Shown: positions 24,793 through 33,893, numbered from the stretch's first letter. The stretch: 64,000 nt of DNA from Microbacterium lacticum (GCF_006716815.1 NZ_VFPS01000002.1:434001-498000); one strand, 5' to 3'. Numbers and translations: made by a program. Notes: generated by a model not told the origin, from the sequence alone.

Positions 24793-24849
24793 GGCATCCG
24801 CGACAGGTTGCGGCATCGGCGACAGGTTGCGGCATCGGCGACAGCTCCT
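24793..24849. repeat. three tandem 19-bp units
   Basis: Units GGCATC(C/G)GCGACAGGTTGC at 24793-24811 and 24812-24830 differ by one base; the third (24831-24849) diverges in its last six bases. Each unit begins with GGCATC. They abut the upstream palindrome of the cassette. Confidence 0.8.
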
Positions 24850-24868
24850 GGCATCCATTCCCCGCTCG

Positions 24869-24929
24869 CGCTACAGGAATCAGCATCCGCCACAGCATTC
24901 TCCTGACGCGGATGCCGGTTTCTGTAGCG
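24869..24929. repeat. 61-bp palindromic element, copy 1 (upstream flank of second AbiEi/DUF559-type gene)
   Basis: The 22-nt arms (24869-24890, 24908-24929) pair at 19 of 22 positions around a 17-nt loop. A direct copy of the same length lies at 26045-26105; over the last 39 positions the two match at 36. It is unrelated in sequence to the 79-bp element of the first cassette but has the same placement. Confidence 0.88.
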
Positions 24930-24962
24930 TCAGACATCGCACCGCCGCTCCGCGCCGCCTCC

Positions 24963-24999
24963 TCCCCAGCGACGGATTCTCGCCGAGATCCCACAGATC
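24963..24999 (+). promoter_or_regulatory. bipartite upstream element CTCCCCAG-N22-CACAGAT
   Basis: Octamer at 24963-24970 and heptamer at 24993-24999, ending 47 nt before the GTG at 25047. Identical boxes and spacing occur before the DUF559 gene at 3.4-4.2 kb and before comF, while the 22 nt between them are not conserved. Confidence 0.6.
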
Positions 25000-25046
25000 G
25001 CTGCCCGCGGCGGCCGCCGGGGCGGCGTGGGCGCCATGCTGGCGGC

Positions 25047-26018
25047 GTGGACACCCTGACGCACGAACCCCTGACCTCCAGTCCGATCGAGGTGTTCCGC
25101 CGCCGCGGCCGGTTCGACCCGATCGATGACCGACGGGTGCGCGCGGCCGTCGCGGCGGGCGCGTGGGTGCGGATCATTCCCGGTGTCTACGCGCGCGCCG
25201 AGGCGTGGCGCGCGCTGCGTCCGCATGAGCAGCATCGCGTCCGTGTCCTCGAGGTGACGCATCGCCTCGAGACTCCCGCGCTCGTCTCGCACCATGCCGC
25301 GGCTGCGGCGTGGGGCATCGACACGCTCGGGAGGTGGCCGGAACGGGTGGATGTCCGGGTGCCGCGCGCGAGCGGCGGACGCTCGACCGGGCGGATCCGC
25401 CGCTACCCGCTCGGCGTGGACGACGTCGCGACGGCCCCGTTCGGCCGACACCGGGTGACGACTCCCGCGCAGACCGCCCTCGACCTCGCCCGCGCGCTGC
25501 CGTTCGTGCGCGGCGTCGCGGCCCTCGATCAGGCGATCTGGACCGAGCGGCCCGGCGGCGCGCTCACGGATCTCGCCGAGATCGAGCATCTCCGCGCCGC
25601 GCAGCCTTCCCCGCGCGGCGACGCACGGGCATCCCGGGTTCTCGCCTTCGCCTCGACGGGCGCGGCGAACGTGCGCGAGTCGCAGATGCGCGTGCTCGTC
25701 GTGGAGCTCGGATTCGGCCTGCCGACGGTGCAGGAGCGGCGCGTGCTGCGGAGCGGCCGCGTCGCCTTCGGCGACCTGTACTTTCCCGACGCGGATCACT
25801 GGGTCGAGATCGACGGCCGGGGCAAGTACCTCAGCCCCGAGTACACCGGCGGCCGCGACGCCGCCCAGATCGTGCTCGACGAGAAGGCCCGGGAGAACGA
25901 GATCCGACGGATCGTGCGGGGGTTCTCACGCCTCGACGCGCTGGATGCCGAGCATCCACGACGGGTCTACGACATCCTCACCGGCGACGGCCTGCGCAGC
26001 ATCCTGCCCCGACCGTGA
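25047..26018 (+). CDS. AbiEi-type winged-helix protein with DUF559-like C-terminal nuclease domain
   Basis: A 323-residue protein. The N-terminal 70 residues (FRRRGRFDPIDDRRVRAA, then WVRIIPGVYAR) form an AbiEi-antitoxin-like winged helix; a middle region follows (TPAQTALDLARALPF). The C-terminal part, from about residue 210, resembles a PD-(D/E)XK nuclease: ESQMRVLVVELG, the FGDLYFPDADHWVEIDGRGK core with Asp, Glu and Lys in order, then EKARENEIRRIVRGF. The GTG start fits the 47-nt distance to the upstream element. No toxin partner is adjacent. It is paralogous in plan, not closely in sequence, to the gene at 3.4-4.2 kb, and is likewise bounded by directly repeated palindromes. Confidence 0.78.
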   Translation: MDTLTHEPLTSSPIEVFRRRGRFDPIDDRRVRAAVAAGAWVRIIPGVYARAEAWRALRPHEQHRVRVLEVTHRLETPALVSHHAAAAAWGIDTLGRWPERVDVRVPRASGGRSTGRIRRYPLGVDDVATAPFGRHRVTTPAQTALDLARALPFVRGVAALDQAIWTERPGGALTDLAEIEHLRAAQPSPRGDARASRVLAFASTGAANVRESQMRVLVVELGFGLPTVQERRVLRSGRVAFGDLYFPDADHWVEIDGRGKYLSPEYTGGRDAAQIVLDEKARENEIRRIVRGFSRLDALDAEHPRRVYDILTGDGLRSILPRP

Positions 26019-26044
26019 CCCACACCCCCGCGCGGCGCCGCCGG

Positions 26045-26105
26045 CGCGACAGCAACCCGCAGGCGCCACAGGATTCTCCTGGCGCGGATGCCGATTTCTG
26101 TAGCG
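26045..26105. repeat. 61-bp palindromic element, copy 2 (downstream flank)
   Basis: Direct copy of 24869-24929. The right arm and loop (26067-26105) are conserved at 36 of 39 positions, while the left arm (26045-26066) has decayed so that the arms now pair at 16 of 22. It lies 26 nt after the stop codon and may act as terminator. Confidence 0.82.
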
Positions 26106-26158
26106 GAAGCCCGGCCGCGAATGCCGAAGCCCGCGCGGCGGCCAGGCCCCGCCCCGCG

Positions 26159-27616
26159 TCACCAGCTGACGGGCAGCGCCTTGCCCTCCTCGTAGCCCGC
26201 GGCGGACTGCAGCCCCACCGTCGCGCGATCGTGGAACTCGGGCACGGTGGATGCCCCGGCGTACGTGAACGAGGAGCGAACCCCCGACGTGATCATGTCG
26301 ATGAGGTCCTCGACCGAGGGTCGAAGCGGGTCGAGGTAGATCTTCGACGACGAGATGCCCTCGGCGAACAGCTCCTTGCGGGCGCGGTCGTAGGCGTCCA
26401 GCCGGCCGAAGCGTCCCTGCACGGCCTTCGTGGATGCCATGCCCCACGACTCCTTGTAGACGCGGCCCGCCTCGTCCACCTGCAGCTGCCCGGGCGCCTC
26501 GATCGTGCCCGCGAACCACGAGCCGATCATCACCGAGGCGGCGCCGGCGGCGAGCGCGAGCGCCACGTCGCGCGGGTAGCGCACTCCCCCGTCGGCCCAG
26601 ACGTGCGCGCCGAGCTCGGTCGCCGCCTGCGCGGTCTCGAGCACCGCGGAGAACTGGGGGCGGCCGACGGCCGTCATCATGCGGGTCGTGCACATCGCGC
26701 CCGGGCCGACCCCGACCTTGAGGATCGACGCCCCCGCGTTCACGAGGTCGTGCGCGCCCTCGGCGGTGACGATGTTGCCCGCCGCGATCGGGATGCCGAG
26801 CCCGAGGCCCGACACGGTCTCGAGCGCCCGCAGCATCCCCTCCTGGTGACCGTGCGCGGTGTCGACGACGAGCACGTCGACACCGGCGGCGGCGAGGGAC
26901 TTCGCCTTCGCGGCGACGTCGCCGTTGATGCCGACGGCCGCGGCGACGATGAGCCGCCCGTCGCCGTCGACGGCGGGCCGGTAGAGCGTCGAGCGGAGCG
27001 CCGTCCGCTGCGAGAGCGTGCCGACGAGGTAGCCGTGGTGGAGCACGCAGACGGTCTCGGCCTCGGCGGCGACGATGAGGTCGAACGCGTGCCGGGCGTC
27101 GGTCACGTCGTCGGCGTCGATCGAAGGGGTGCGCCCGCGGGCGAGGTCGCCGAGCCGCGCGTCGGGGAGCGCCGTGCCGAGCCGCGTCGCCGCGACGACG
27201 CCGATGATGTCGTCGACGTGCACGCGCTCGACGGGCTCGTTCACCACGACGATGCCGTGCCCCGCGGTGGCGGGAAGGAGCGCCGCCGCCTCCGCGACCG
27301 TCGCCGACGCGGGCAGCACGACGGGGCTGTCCCACCGCACGGGCTGGTCCTTCACCCAGCGGATGGCCGCGTCGATGTCCTGCAGCGGCATGTCCTGCGG
27401 CAGAACGCCGAGGCCGCCGCGACGGGCGAGGGCGGCCGCCAGGCGCGGCCCGGTGACGGAGTTCATGTTCGAGGCGACGAGCGGGATCGTGGCGCTCGTG
27501 CCGTCGCCCGGCGACAGGTCGACGTCGAGCCGGCTCGTGACGCCCGAGCGCCGCGGCACGAGGAAGACGTCGGAGTAGGTCAGGTCGACGGTCGGTTGGG
27601 AGCCGGACAAGTGCAT
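26159..27616 (-). CDS. guaB1: GuaB1 family IMP dehydrogenase-related protein (GMP reductase type)
   Basis: A 485-residue TIM-barrel enzyme of the IMPDH/GMPR superfamily with an inserted CBS pair. Seen are LTYSDVFLVPRRSGV at the N-terminus, LVASNMNSVTG, the catalytic loop VGPGAMCTTRMMTAVGRPQ with its Cys, the DGGVRYPRDVALALAAGA phosphate-binding loop, and GSWFAGTIEAPG. The GuaB1 group has been shown in mycobacteria to be a GMP reductase rather than an IMP dehydrogenase, so it would convert GMP to IMP in purine salvage. It is divergent from kgd. Confidence 0.9.
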   Translation of the reverse strand: MHLSGSQPTVDLTYSDVFLVPRRSGVTSRLDVDLSPGDGTSATIPLVASNMNSVTGPRLAAALARRGGLGVLPQDMPLQDIDAAIRWVKDQPVRWDSPVVLPASATVAEAAALLPATAGHGIVVVNEPVERVHVDDIIGVVAATRLGTALPDARLGDLARGRTPSIDADDVTDARHAFDLIVAAEAETVCVLHHGYLVGTLSQRTALRSTLYRPAVDGDGRLIVAAAVGINGDVAAKAKSLAAAGVDVLVVDTAHGHQEGMLRALETVSGLGLGIPIAAGNIVTAEGAHDLVNAGASILKVGVGPGAMCTTRMMTAVGRPQFSAVLETAQAATELGAHVWADGGVRYPRDVALALAAGAASVMIGSWFAGTIEAPGQLQVDEAGRVYKESWGMASTKAVQGRFGRLDAYDRARKELFAEGISSSKIYLDPLRPSVEDLIDMITSGVRSSFTYAGASTVPEFHDRATVGLQSAAGYEEGKALPVSW

Positions 27617-27727
27617 GTACCCACGGTACCCGCCGACAAACCTGGGATACCCTTGATGGATGTGTGCGTGAGCGCCCGTCCGGGCCCGGCACCGTACGAA
27701 CTTCATCGACGAAAGCAGGCGCAAACC

Positions 27728-30700
27728 GTGTCCAGTCAGGCGACCGGCGTGGGTACTTCGACAGACGGCGACTTCGGAGCCAACGAGTGGCTCGTCGCCG
27801 AGATGTACGACCAGTTCGCGAAGGACCGTGACTCGGTCGACCGGTCGTGGTGGCCGGTGCTCGAAGCGTACGAGAAGACGCAGCAGGATGCCTCGGCCGC
27901 CGCCCCGGCAGAGGCGAAGCCCGCGCAGGCGAACACGGCGACCGCCGCGCCGGCGAAGCCCGCCGAGCCGTCGCAGGCGAAGCCCGCGGCATCCACCCCC
28001 ACCGCCGACGCGCGTCCGCTGACCGCGCCCATCCCCGTCGTCGGCGCGCAGCCGGTCGCGAAGACGACGACCCGCCCCGCGGCGCCCCAGCCCGTTCCGG
28101 CGCAGGCGCCGAAGGCGGAGCCGGGCACGACCGCGGAGGCCCGCGAAGACGTCGTCACGCCGCTGCGCGGCCTGCCCAAGACCCTCGCGGCGAACATGGA
28201 CGAGTCGCTGACCGTGCCGACCGCGACGAGCGTGCGCACCGTGCCGGCCAAGCTCATGATCGACAACCGCATCGTGATCAACAACCACATGTCGCGCACC
28301 CGCGGCGGCAAGGTGAGCTTCACGCACCTGATCGGCTGGGCGCTGATCCAGGCCCTCAAGGCCTTCCCGAGCCAGAACGTGTCGTACGCCGAGATCGACG
28401 GCAAGCCCTCGGTGGTCGCGCCGGCGCACGTCAACCTCGGCATCGCGATCGACCTGCCCAAGCCCGACGGCACCCGCGCGCTCATGGTGCCGAGCATCAA
28501 GCAGGCCGAGTCGCTGACGTTCAACGAATACCTCGCCTCGTACGAGGACCTCGTCAAGCGCGCCCGCGCCAACAAGCTCACCGCCGCCGACTTCCAGGGC
28601 ACGACGGTGACGCTGACCAACCCGGGCGGCATCGGCACGGTGCACTCGGTGCCGCGCCTCATGAAGGGCCAGGGCTGCATCGTCGGCGCCGGCGCCCTCG
28701 AGTACCCCGCCGAGTTCCAGGGCTCCAGCGAGAAGACCCTCGTCGAGCTCGGCATCGGCAAGACGATCACCCTCACGAGCACCTACGACCACCGGGTCAT
28801 CCAGGGTGCCGGCTCGGGCGAGTTCCTGAAGATCGTGCACGAGCTGCTCATCGGCCAGCGCGGCTTCTACGAGGGCATCTTCGCGGCGCTGCGCATTCCG
28901 TACGCGCCGATCCACTGGTCGCGCGACATCAACGTCGACCTCGCCGAGCGCGTCGACAAGCAGTCCCGCGTCGTCGAGCTCATCAACTCGTTCCGCGTGC
29001 GCGGTCACCTGATGGCCGACATCGACCCGCTCGAGTACGTGCAGCGCACCCACCCCGACCTCGAGATCGAGAACCACGACCTCACCTTCTGGGACCTCGA
29101 CCGCGAGTTCGTCACCGGCGGGTTCGGCGGCAAGCGCACGATGAAGCTCCGCGACATCCTCGGTGTCCTCCGCGACTCGTACTGCCGCACGATCGGCGTC
29201 GAGTACATGCACATCCAGGACCCGGCCCAGCGCAAGTGGTTCCAGGACAAGGTCGAGGTCAAGTACCAGAAGCCGAGCCACGACGAGCAGCTGCGCATCC
29301 TCGACAAGCTCAACCAGGCCGAGGCGTTCGAGACCTTCCTGCAGACCAAGTACGTCGGGCAGAAGCGGTTCTCGCTCGAAGGCGGCGAGTCGCTCATCCC
29401 GCTCCTCGACGAGATCCTGCAGGGCGCGGCGGGCGCGGGCCTCGACGGGGCCGCGATCGGCATGGCCCACCGCGGGCGCCTGAACGTGCTCACCAACATC
29501 GCCGGCAAGACCTACAGCCAGATCTTCCGCGAGTTCGAGGGATCGGTCGCGATCGGCTCGAAGTCGGGCTCGGGCGACGTGAAGTACCACCTCGGCACCG
29601 AGGGGACGTTCGTCTCGGATGCCGGGGAGGAGCTGCCCGTCTACCTCGCCGCCAACCCGTCGCACCTCGAGACGGTCGACGGGGTGCTCGAGGGCATCGT
29701 CCGCGCCAAGCAGGACCGCTCCCCGATCGGCACCTTCCCGTGGCTGCCGATCCTCGTGCACGGCGACGCGGCCTTCGCCGGCCAGGGCGTCGTCGTCGAG
29801 ACGCTGCAGATGTCGCAGCTGCGCGGCTACCGCACGGGCGGCACGGTGCACGTCGTCGTCAACAACCAGGTGGGCTTCACCACCCTCCCCCAGGACGGCC
29901 GCAGCTCGGTGTACGCCACCGACGTCGCCAAGACGATCCAGGCGCCGATCTTCCACGTCAACGGCGACGACCCCGAGGCCGTCGTCCGGGTCGCCGATCT
30001 CGCGGTGGCCTACCGCCAGGAGTTCGCCCGCGACGTCGTGATCGACCTCGTCTGCTACCGCCGCCGCGGTCACAACGAGGGCGACGACCCGTCGATGACG
30101 CAGCCGCACATGACGAACCTCATCGAGGCGAAGCGCTCGGTGCGCCGCCTGTACACCGAGTCGCTCGTCGGTCGCGGTGACATCACCGAAGAGGAATACG
30201 ACAAGGCGAAGGCCGACTTCCAGAACCGCCTGGAGATCGCGTTCGCCGAGACCCACGCCGCCGAGACCGGGGCCACCGGCATCGTCTCACCGAGCACGGG
30301 CGCGATCGAGCAGGCCGTCGGTCAGCCCGAGACCACCGGCGTCGGCGTCGAGGTCGTGCGGCAGGTCGGCGACGCGTTCGTCAACAAGCCCGACGGCTTC
30401 ACGGTGCACCCGAAGATCCAGCAGCTGCTGGACAAGCGCCTCGACATGAGCCGCAACGGCTCGATCGACTGGGGCTTCGGCGAGCTCCTCGCCTTCGGCT
30501 CGCTCCTCATGGAGGGCACGAACGTGCGCCTCGCCGGGCAGGACGCGCGCCGCGGAACCTTCGTGCAGCGTCACTCGGTCATCCACGACCGCGCGAACGG
30601 CCAGGAGTGGCTGCCGCTGGCGAACCTCGGCGAGAACCAGGGCCGCTTCTACGTGTACGACTCGCTGCTGAGCGAGTACGCCGCGATGGCGTTCGAGTAC

Positions 30701-31486
30701 GGCTACTCGGTCGAGCGCCCCGACACGCTGACCCTGTGGGAGGCGCAGTTCGGCGACTTCGCCAACGGCGCGCAGTCGGTCGTCGACGAGTACATCTCCG
30801 CCGCCGACCAGAAGTGGGGCCAGCAGTCGTCCGTCGTGCTGCTACTGCCGCACGGCTACGAGGGCCAGGGGCCCGACCACTCGTCGGCGCGCATCGAGCG
30901 CTACCTGCAGATGTGCGCGCAGGACAACATGATCGTCGCGCGCCCGTCGACCCCGGCCTCGCACTTCCACCTGCTCCGCCGTCAGGCCTACTCGCGCCCC
31001 CGCCGGCCGCTGATCGTCTTCACCCCGAAGGCGATGCTGCGCCTGCGCGGCGCGACGAGCCCGGTCGAGGCGTTCACCACGGGCCGCTTCGAGCCCGTGC
31101 TCGACGACGATCGCGGCGTCGACAAGGCATCCGTGACCCGTGTGCTGCTGCACTCGGGCAAGATCCACTGGGACCTCGTCGCCGAGCTCGACAAGAAGCC
31201 GAACCCGAAGATCGCGCTCGTGCGCCTCGAGCAGCTCTACCCGGCGCCGATCGACGAGCTCAACGCCGTCATCGACAGCTACCCGAACGCGGAGCTCGTG
31301 TGGGTGCAGGACGAGCCCGAGAACCAGGGCGCGTGGCCGTTCATCGCCCTCGAGGTGGTCAAGCACCTGCACGGGCGGACGATCCGTCGCATCTCGCGCG
31401 CAGCGGCGGCCTCGACGGCCACCGGGTCGCCCAAGGTGCACGCCCGCGAGCAGGCCGCGATCATCGAGCAGGCCCTCACGGTCTGA
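27728..31486 (+). CDS. kgd: multifunctional 2-oxoglutarate decarboxylase/dehydrogenase E1-E2 (Kgd/OdhA)
   Basis: A 1252-residue fusion characteristic of Actinobacteria. Order: an N-terminal helical segment (ANEWLVAEMYDQF), an Ala/Pro/Lys-rich linker (about 45-140), a succinyltransferase-type E2 catalytic domain ending in TYDHRVIQGAGSGEF (His near residue 354), then the thiamine-dependent E1 domain. The E1 part has MAHRGRLNVL, HLGTEGTF, GDAAFAGQGVV, the HNEGDDPSMTQP loop and QEWLPLANL, with EDQGPDHSSARIE-type sequence as YEGQGPDHSSARIE. There is no lipoyl domain, as in the family. It links 2-oxoglutarate to the TCA cycle. GTG 27728 was chosen as the start. A strong hairpin terminator follows. 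Confidence 0.96.
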   Translation: MSSQATGVGTSTDGDFGANEWLVAEMYDQFAKDRDSVDRSWWPVLEAYEKTQQDASAAAPAEAKPAQANTATAAPAKPAEPSQAKPAASTPTADARPLTAPIPVVGAQPVAKTTTRPAAPQPVPAQAPKAEPGTTAEAREDVVTPLRGLPKTLAANMDESLTVPTATSVRTVPAKLMIDNRIVINNHMSRTRGGKVSFTHLIGWALIQALKAFPSQNVSYAEIDGKPSVVAPAHVNLGIAIDLPKPDGTRALMVPSIKQAESLTFNEYLASYEDLVKRARANKLTAADFQGTTVTLTNPGGIGTVHSVPRLMKGQGCIVGAGALEYPAEFQGSSEKTLVELGIGKTITLTSTYDHRVIQGAGSGEFLKIVHELLIGQRGFYEGIFAALRIPYAPIHWSRDINVDLAERVDKQSRVVELINSFRVRGHLMADIDPLEYVQRTHPDLEIENHDLTFWDLDREFVTGGFGGKRTMKLRDILGVLRDSYCRTIGVEYMHIQDPAQRKWFQDKVEVKYQKPSHDEQLRILDKLNQAEAFETFLQTKYVGQKRFSLEGGESLIPLLDEILQGAAGAGLDGAAIGMAHRGRLNVLTNIAGKTYSQIFREFEGSVAIGSKSGSGDVKYHLGTEGTFVSDAGEELPVYLAANPSHLETVDGVLEGIVRAKQDRSPIGTFPWLPILVHGDAAFAGQGVVVETLQMSQLRGYRTGGTVHVVVNNQVGFTTLPQDGRSSVYATDVAKTIQAPIFHVNGDDPEAVVRVADLAVAYRQEFARDVVIDLVCYRRRGHNEGDDPSMTQPHMTNLIEAKRSVRRLYTESLVGRGDITEEEYDKAKADFQNRLEIAFAETHAAETGATGIVSPSTGAIEQAVGQPETTGVGVEVVRQVGDAFVNKPDGFTVHPKIQQLLDKRLDMSRNGSIDWGFGELLAFGSLLMEGTNVRLAGQDARRGTFVQRHSVIHDRANGQEWLPLANLGENQGRFYVYDSLLSEYAAMAFEYGYSVERPDTLTLWEAQFGDFANGAQSVVDEYISAADQKWGQQSSVVLLLPHGYEGQGPDHSSARIERYLQMCAQDNMIVARPSTPASHFHLLRRQAYSRPRRPLIVFTPKAMLRLRGATSPVEAFTTGRFEPVLDDDRGVDKASVTRVLLHSGKIHWDLVAELDKKPNPKIALVRLEQLYPAPIDELNAVIDSYPNAELVWVQDEPENQGAWPFIALEVVKHLHGRTIRRISRAAAASTATGSPKVHAREQAAIIEQALTV

Positions 31487-31506
31487 GCACGACCCTCTGA
31501 CGAGGT

Positions 31507-31538
31507 GAGCGGGGCATCCATCCGTGGATGCCCCGCTC
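31507..31538. terminator. bidirectional hairpin terminator made of an inverted GGATGCC pair
   Basis: A perfect 14-bp stem (31507-31520 with 31525-31538) and a 4-nt loop. The stem contains GGCATCC in one arm and GGATGCC in the other. It separates convergent kgd and the anti-sigma gene and begins 20 nt after the kgd stop. Confidence 0.85.
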
Positions 31539-31542
31539 CGTG

Positions 31543-31788
31543 TCAGTGGTGGGTGGACTGCTCGGCGCGCAGGCGCGCGAGCACCTGGTCGCGCAGCTGG
31601 TCAGGGGCCGTCTCCTTGCATGCCCGCGCGATCACCGCGGTGAGCGTCGTCGCCACGAGCGCCTCGTCACGGCACGCGGGGCAGTTCTCGAGGTGCTCGG
31701 TGATGTCGGAGTGCTGCGTCTTGCAGACTTCGTGGCGGAGGTACTCCTCCAGGTCTTTGCGCGCCTTGGAGCAGCCGCAGTCGCTCAT
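31543..31788 (-). CDS. rshA: zinc-binding anti-sigma factor (RsrA/RshA type)
   Basis: An 81-residue ZAS-family anti-sigma factor. It has the HLENCPAC signature with His32, Cys36 and Cys39, plus N-terminal Cys4 and Cys6 (DCGCSK) that can complete the zinc site. In this family, thiol oxidation releases zinc and frees the partner sigma factor. Its start lies 13 nt after the sigH stop, so both are co-expressed, matching the SigH-RshA and SigR-RsrA pairs of other Actinobacteria. Confidence 0.92.
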   Translation of the reverse strand: MSDCGCSKARKDLEEYLRHEVCKTQHSDITEHLENCPACRDEALVATTLTAVIARACKETAPDQLRDQVLARLRAEQSTHH

Positions 31789-31801
31789 TTCTCGCTCCCG
31801 G

Positions 31802-32479
31802 TCATTTCTTGCTCTTCGAGGTCGCGGGGACGGGCACGTCGACGCCGCGCTCCCGCGCATAATCGGCCAACAGGTCACGCAGCATGCGTCTGCCACGGTG
31901 CAGACGGCTCATGACCGTGCCGATCGGGGTCTTCATGATGTCGGCGATCTCCTGGTACGCGAATCCCTCGACGTCGGCGAGGTAGACGGCCAGGCGGAAG
32001 TCCTCGGGGATCGACTGCAGCGCATCCTTGACGACGGAGGCCGGCATGTGGTCGATCGCCTCGGCCTCGGCCGAGCGCGAGCTGGTCGCCGTCGTCGACT
32101 CGGCGCCGCCGAGCTGCCAGTCCTCGAGCTCGTCGATCGTGCCCTGGTAGGGCTCACGCTGCTTCTTGCGATACGTGTTGATGTAGGTGTTCGTGAGGAT
32201 GCGGTACAGCCACGCCTTGAGGTTCGTGCCCTGCGTGAACGAGGCCCACGACGCGAACGCCTTGACGAAGGTCTCCTGCACGAGGTCGGCCGCGTCGGCG
32301 GGGTTCCGCGTCATCCGCATCGCGGCCGCGTAGAGCTGGTCCATGAACGGCAGCGCCTGGTCTTCGAACTGGGTGCGCGGGTCCTGGGCCGTCTGCGCGT
32401 CTGTGGCCGCCTGCTCTTCCATCGCGGCCCAGTCTACGTCTGACAGGTCCGCGATAACGGGTGCGAGGGTCGCTGTCAA
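31802..32479 (-). CDS. sigH: ECF RNA polymerase sigma factor, SigH/SigR type
   Basis: ECF12-type sigma factor of about 225 residues controlling thiol-oxidative and heat stress genes. Region 2 is [20 protein letters not shown] with [20 protein letters not shown] and [20 protein letters not shown]. Region 4 is [20 protein letters not shown] with [20 protein letters not shown]. The start is uncertain: TTG 32479 has an AAGAGG site upstream, while ATG 32422 (MEEQAAT) has none. It is followed by its anti-sigma gene and is divergent from aroA, an order also seen in mycobacteria. Confidence 0.92.
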   Translation of the reverse strand: MTATLAPVIADLSDVDWAAMEEQAATDAQTAQDPRTQFEDQALPFMDQLYAAAMRMTRNPADAADLVQETFVKAFASWASFTQGTNLKAWLYRILTNTYINTYRKKQREPYQGTIDELEDWQLGGAESTTATSSRSAEAEAIDHMPASVVKDALQSIPEDFRLAVYLADVEGFAYQEIADIMKTPIGTVMSRLHRGRRMLRDLLADYARERGVDVPVPATSKSKK

Positions 32480-32517
32480 CTGTGACCTCTTCTTTCTCCG
32501 GTTCCGGGCGGGTTCGT

Positions 32518-32523
32518 TAGGGT
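32518..32523 (+). promoter_or_regulatory. -10 hexamer of aroA
   Basis: TAGGGT lies 8 nt before the ATG at 32532. Leaderless-type spacing. Confidence 0.42.
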
Positions 32524-32531
32524 AGAACCCG

Positions 32532-33881
32532 ATGACCAAGACCGGGTATTCCCTCACTCAGCCCGCTTCGTCGTCGCCGTGGGCCGCGCCCCTCGCCGAC
32601 GAACCCGTGCAGGCGACCATCGCGGTGCCTTCCTCGAAGTCGCTCACCAACCGCGAGCTGGTGCTCGCTGCCCTCGCCGACGCCCCCAGCACGCTGAACT
32701 CGCCGCTGCACTCCGACGACTCGGCGCGCATGGTCGAGGCGCTGCGCACACTCGGCGTCGGCATCGAGGAGGTGCCCGGCGAGGGACCGTTCGGTCCCGA
32801 CCTGTACGTGGCCCCGCCCGCCGCGCTGCGCGGCGACGTGACGATCGACTGCGGACAGGCCGGCACCGTCATGCGCTTCATCGCGCCGCTCGCGGGACTC
32901 GCGACCGGCGACGTCACGATCACCGCGCACGCGAGCGCCCTGCACCGCCCGATGGGCGAGACGATCAAGGCGCTGCGCGAGATCGGCGCCGACATCGACG
33001 ACGGCGGCCACTGGGCGCTGCCGTTCACGGTGCGCGGCCGCGGCCACATCCGCGGCGGTGAGGTGACGATCGACGCGAGCGCGTCGAGCCAGTTCGTCTC
33101 GGGTCTCCTCCTGGCAGCTCCCCGCTTCGCCGTGGGACTGCACCTCATCCACTCCGGCGAGCGGCTGCCGTCGATGCCGCACATCGACATGACCGTCGAG
33201 ACCCTCGCGCGGCGCGGCATCCAGGTCGAGCGCCCGAACGCCAACGAATGGGTCGTGCCCGCCGGGGTGCCGCGCGCGCGCGACGCGGTCATCGAGCCCG
33301 ATCTCTCCAACGCGGCGCCGTTCCTCGCCGCGGCCCTCCTCACCGGCGGTTCGGTCACGATCCCGGGCTGGCCGCCCACCTCGACCCAGCCCGGCGCGCT
33401 CCTGCCCGAGATCCTCTCGCTCCTCGGCGCCCGCACCGGCCGCCGCGGCGGGGCCCTCACCGTCACCGCCGCGCGCCCGCTCGCCGGCGTCGACCTCGAC
33501 CTGTCGGCGGCGAGCGAGCTCACCCCGACGCTGTTCGCCCTCGCGGCGTTCGCCGACGCCCCGACGACGCTGCACGGCATCGGACACATCCGCGGGCACG
33601 AGACGAACCGCATCGACGCCCTCATCGGCAACCTCCGCGCCCTCGGCGGCGAGGCCGAGGAACTGCCCGACGGCATCCGGATCACGCCGCGCCCGCTGCA
33701 CGGCGGTCTGTGGCACGCACACCACGACCACCGGATCGCGACCGCGGGTGCCCTGATCGGCCTGCGCGTGCCCGGCGTCGAGGTCGACGACATCTCGACC
33801 ACCGCCAAGACGATGCCGCAGTTCCCCCATCTCTGGGAACAGCTGCTGGCGACCGACGACGGCGACTCCGACGCCGCGTGA
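32532..33881 (+). CDS. aroA: 3-phosphoshikimate 1-carboxyvinyltransferase (EPSP synthase)
   Basis: Shikimate-pathway enzyme that transfers the enolpyruvyl group of PEP to shikimate 3-phosphate. It has 449 residues. Motifs are [20 protein letters not shown] (N-terminal lysine), [18 protein letters not shown] (the family LGNAGTAMRPLT region in the actinobacterial form), [31 protein letters not shown], and [20 protein letters not shown]. It heads an operon-like run with rsgA 12 nt downstream. Confidence 0.95.
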   Translation: MTKTGYSLTQPASSSPWAAPLADEPVQATIAVPSSKSLTNRELVLAALADAPSTLNSPLHSDDSARMVEALRTLGVGIEEVPGEGPFGPDLYVAPPAALRGDVTIDCGQAGTVMRFIAPLAGLATGDVTITAHASALHRPMGETIKALREIGADIDDGGHWALPFTVRGRGHIRGGEVTIDASASSQFVSGLLLAAPRFAVGLHLIHSGERLPSMPHIDMTVETLARRGIQVERPNANEWVVPAGVPRARDAVIEPDLSNAAPFLAAALLTGGSVTIPGWPPTSTQPGALLPEILSLLGARTGRRGGALTVTAARPLAGVDLDLSAASELTPTLFALAAFADAPTTLHGIGHIRGHETNRIDALIGNLRALGGEAEELPDGIRITPRPLHGGLWHAHHDHRIATAGALIGLRVPGVEVDDISTTAKTMPQFPHLWEQLLATDDGDSDAA

Positions 33882-33893
33882 AGCAGGCATGAG

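Larger units (their letters stand above)
24651..25046. other. 396-bp intergenic region with layered repeats
   Basis: No gene is supported here. On the minus strand, a TAGAAT hexamer at 24733-24738 is a candidate -10 for the CNNM operon; a TTGACT upstream is 22 nt away, too far for an ideal -35. Then follow three tandem 19-bp units (24793-24849), a 61-bp palindrome (24869-24929), and the bipartite element CTCCCCAG-N22-CACAGAT (24963-24999) before the AbiEi/DUF559-type gene. Confidence 0.6.

Noticed and set aside
24793..24849. A short CRISPR-like array.
   Set aside because: The 19-bp units are directly adjacent with no spacers, number only three, and have no cas genes near them.
26159..30256. 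A very long minus-strand frame (1365 codons) opposite kgd.
   Set aside because: Its first 880 codons are the antisense shadow of kgd, of low complexity and without family match; the real gene is guaB1 starting at 27616.
25310..31486. A single continuous reading frame of more than 2000 codons that includes kgd.
   Set aside because: Only the part from 27728 matches the family. Upstream it runs antisense through guaB1 and out of frame through the AbiEi/DUF559-type gene; the high GC content simply keeps frames open.
32480..32531. A SigH-type autoregulated promoter (GGAAC...GTT) upstream of sigH.
   Set aside because: GGAAC and GTT are present on the minus strand but 20 nt apart, and the GTT overlaps the possible TTG start codon; spacing is outside the usual 17-19 nt, so I could not support it.
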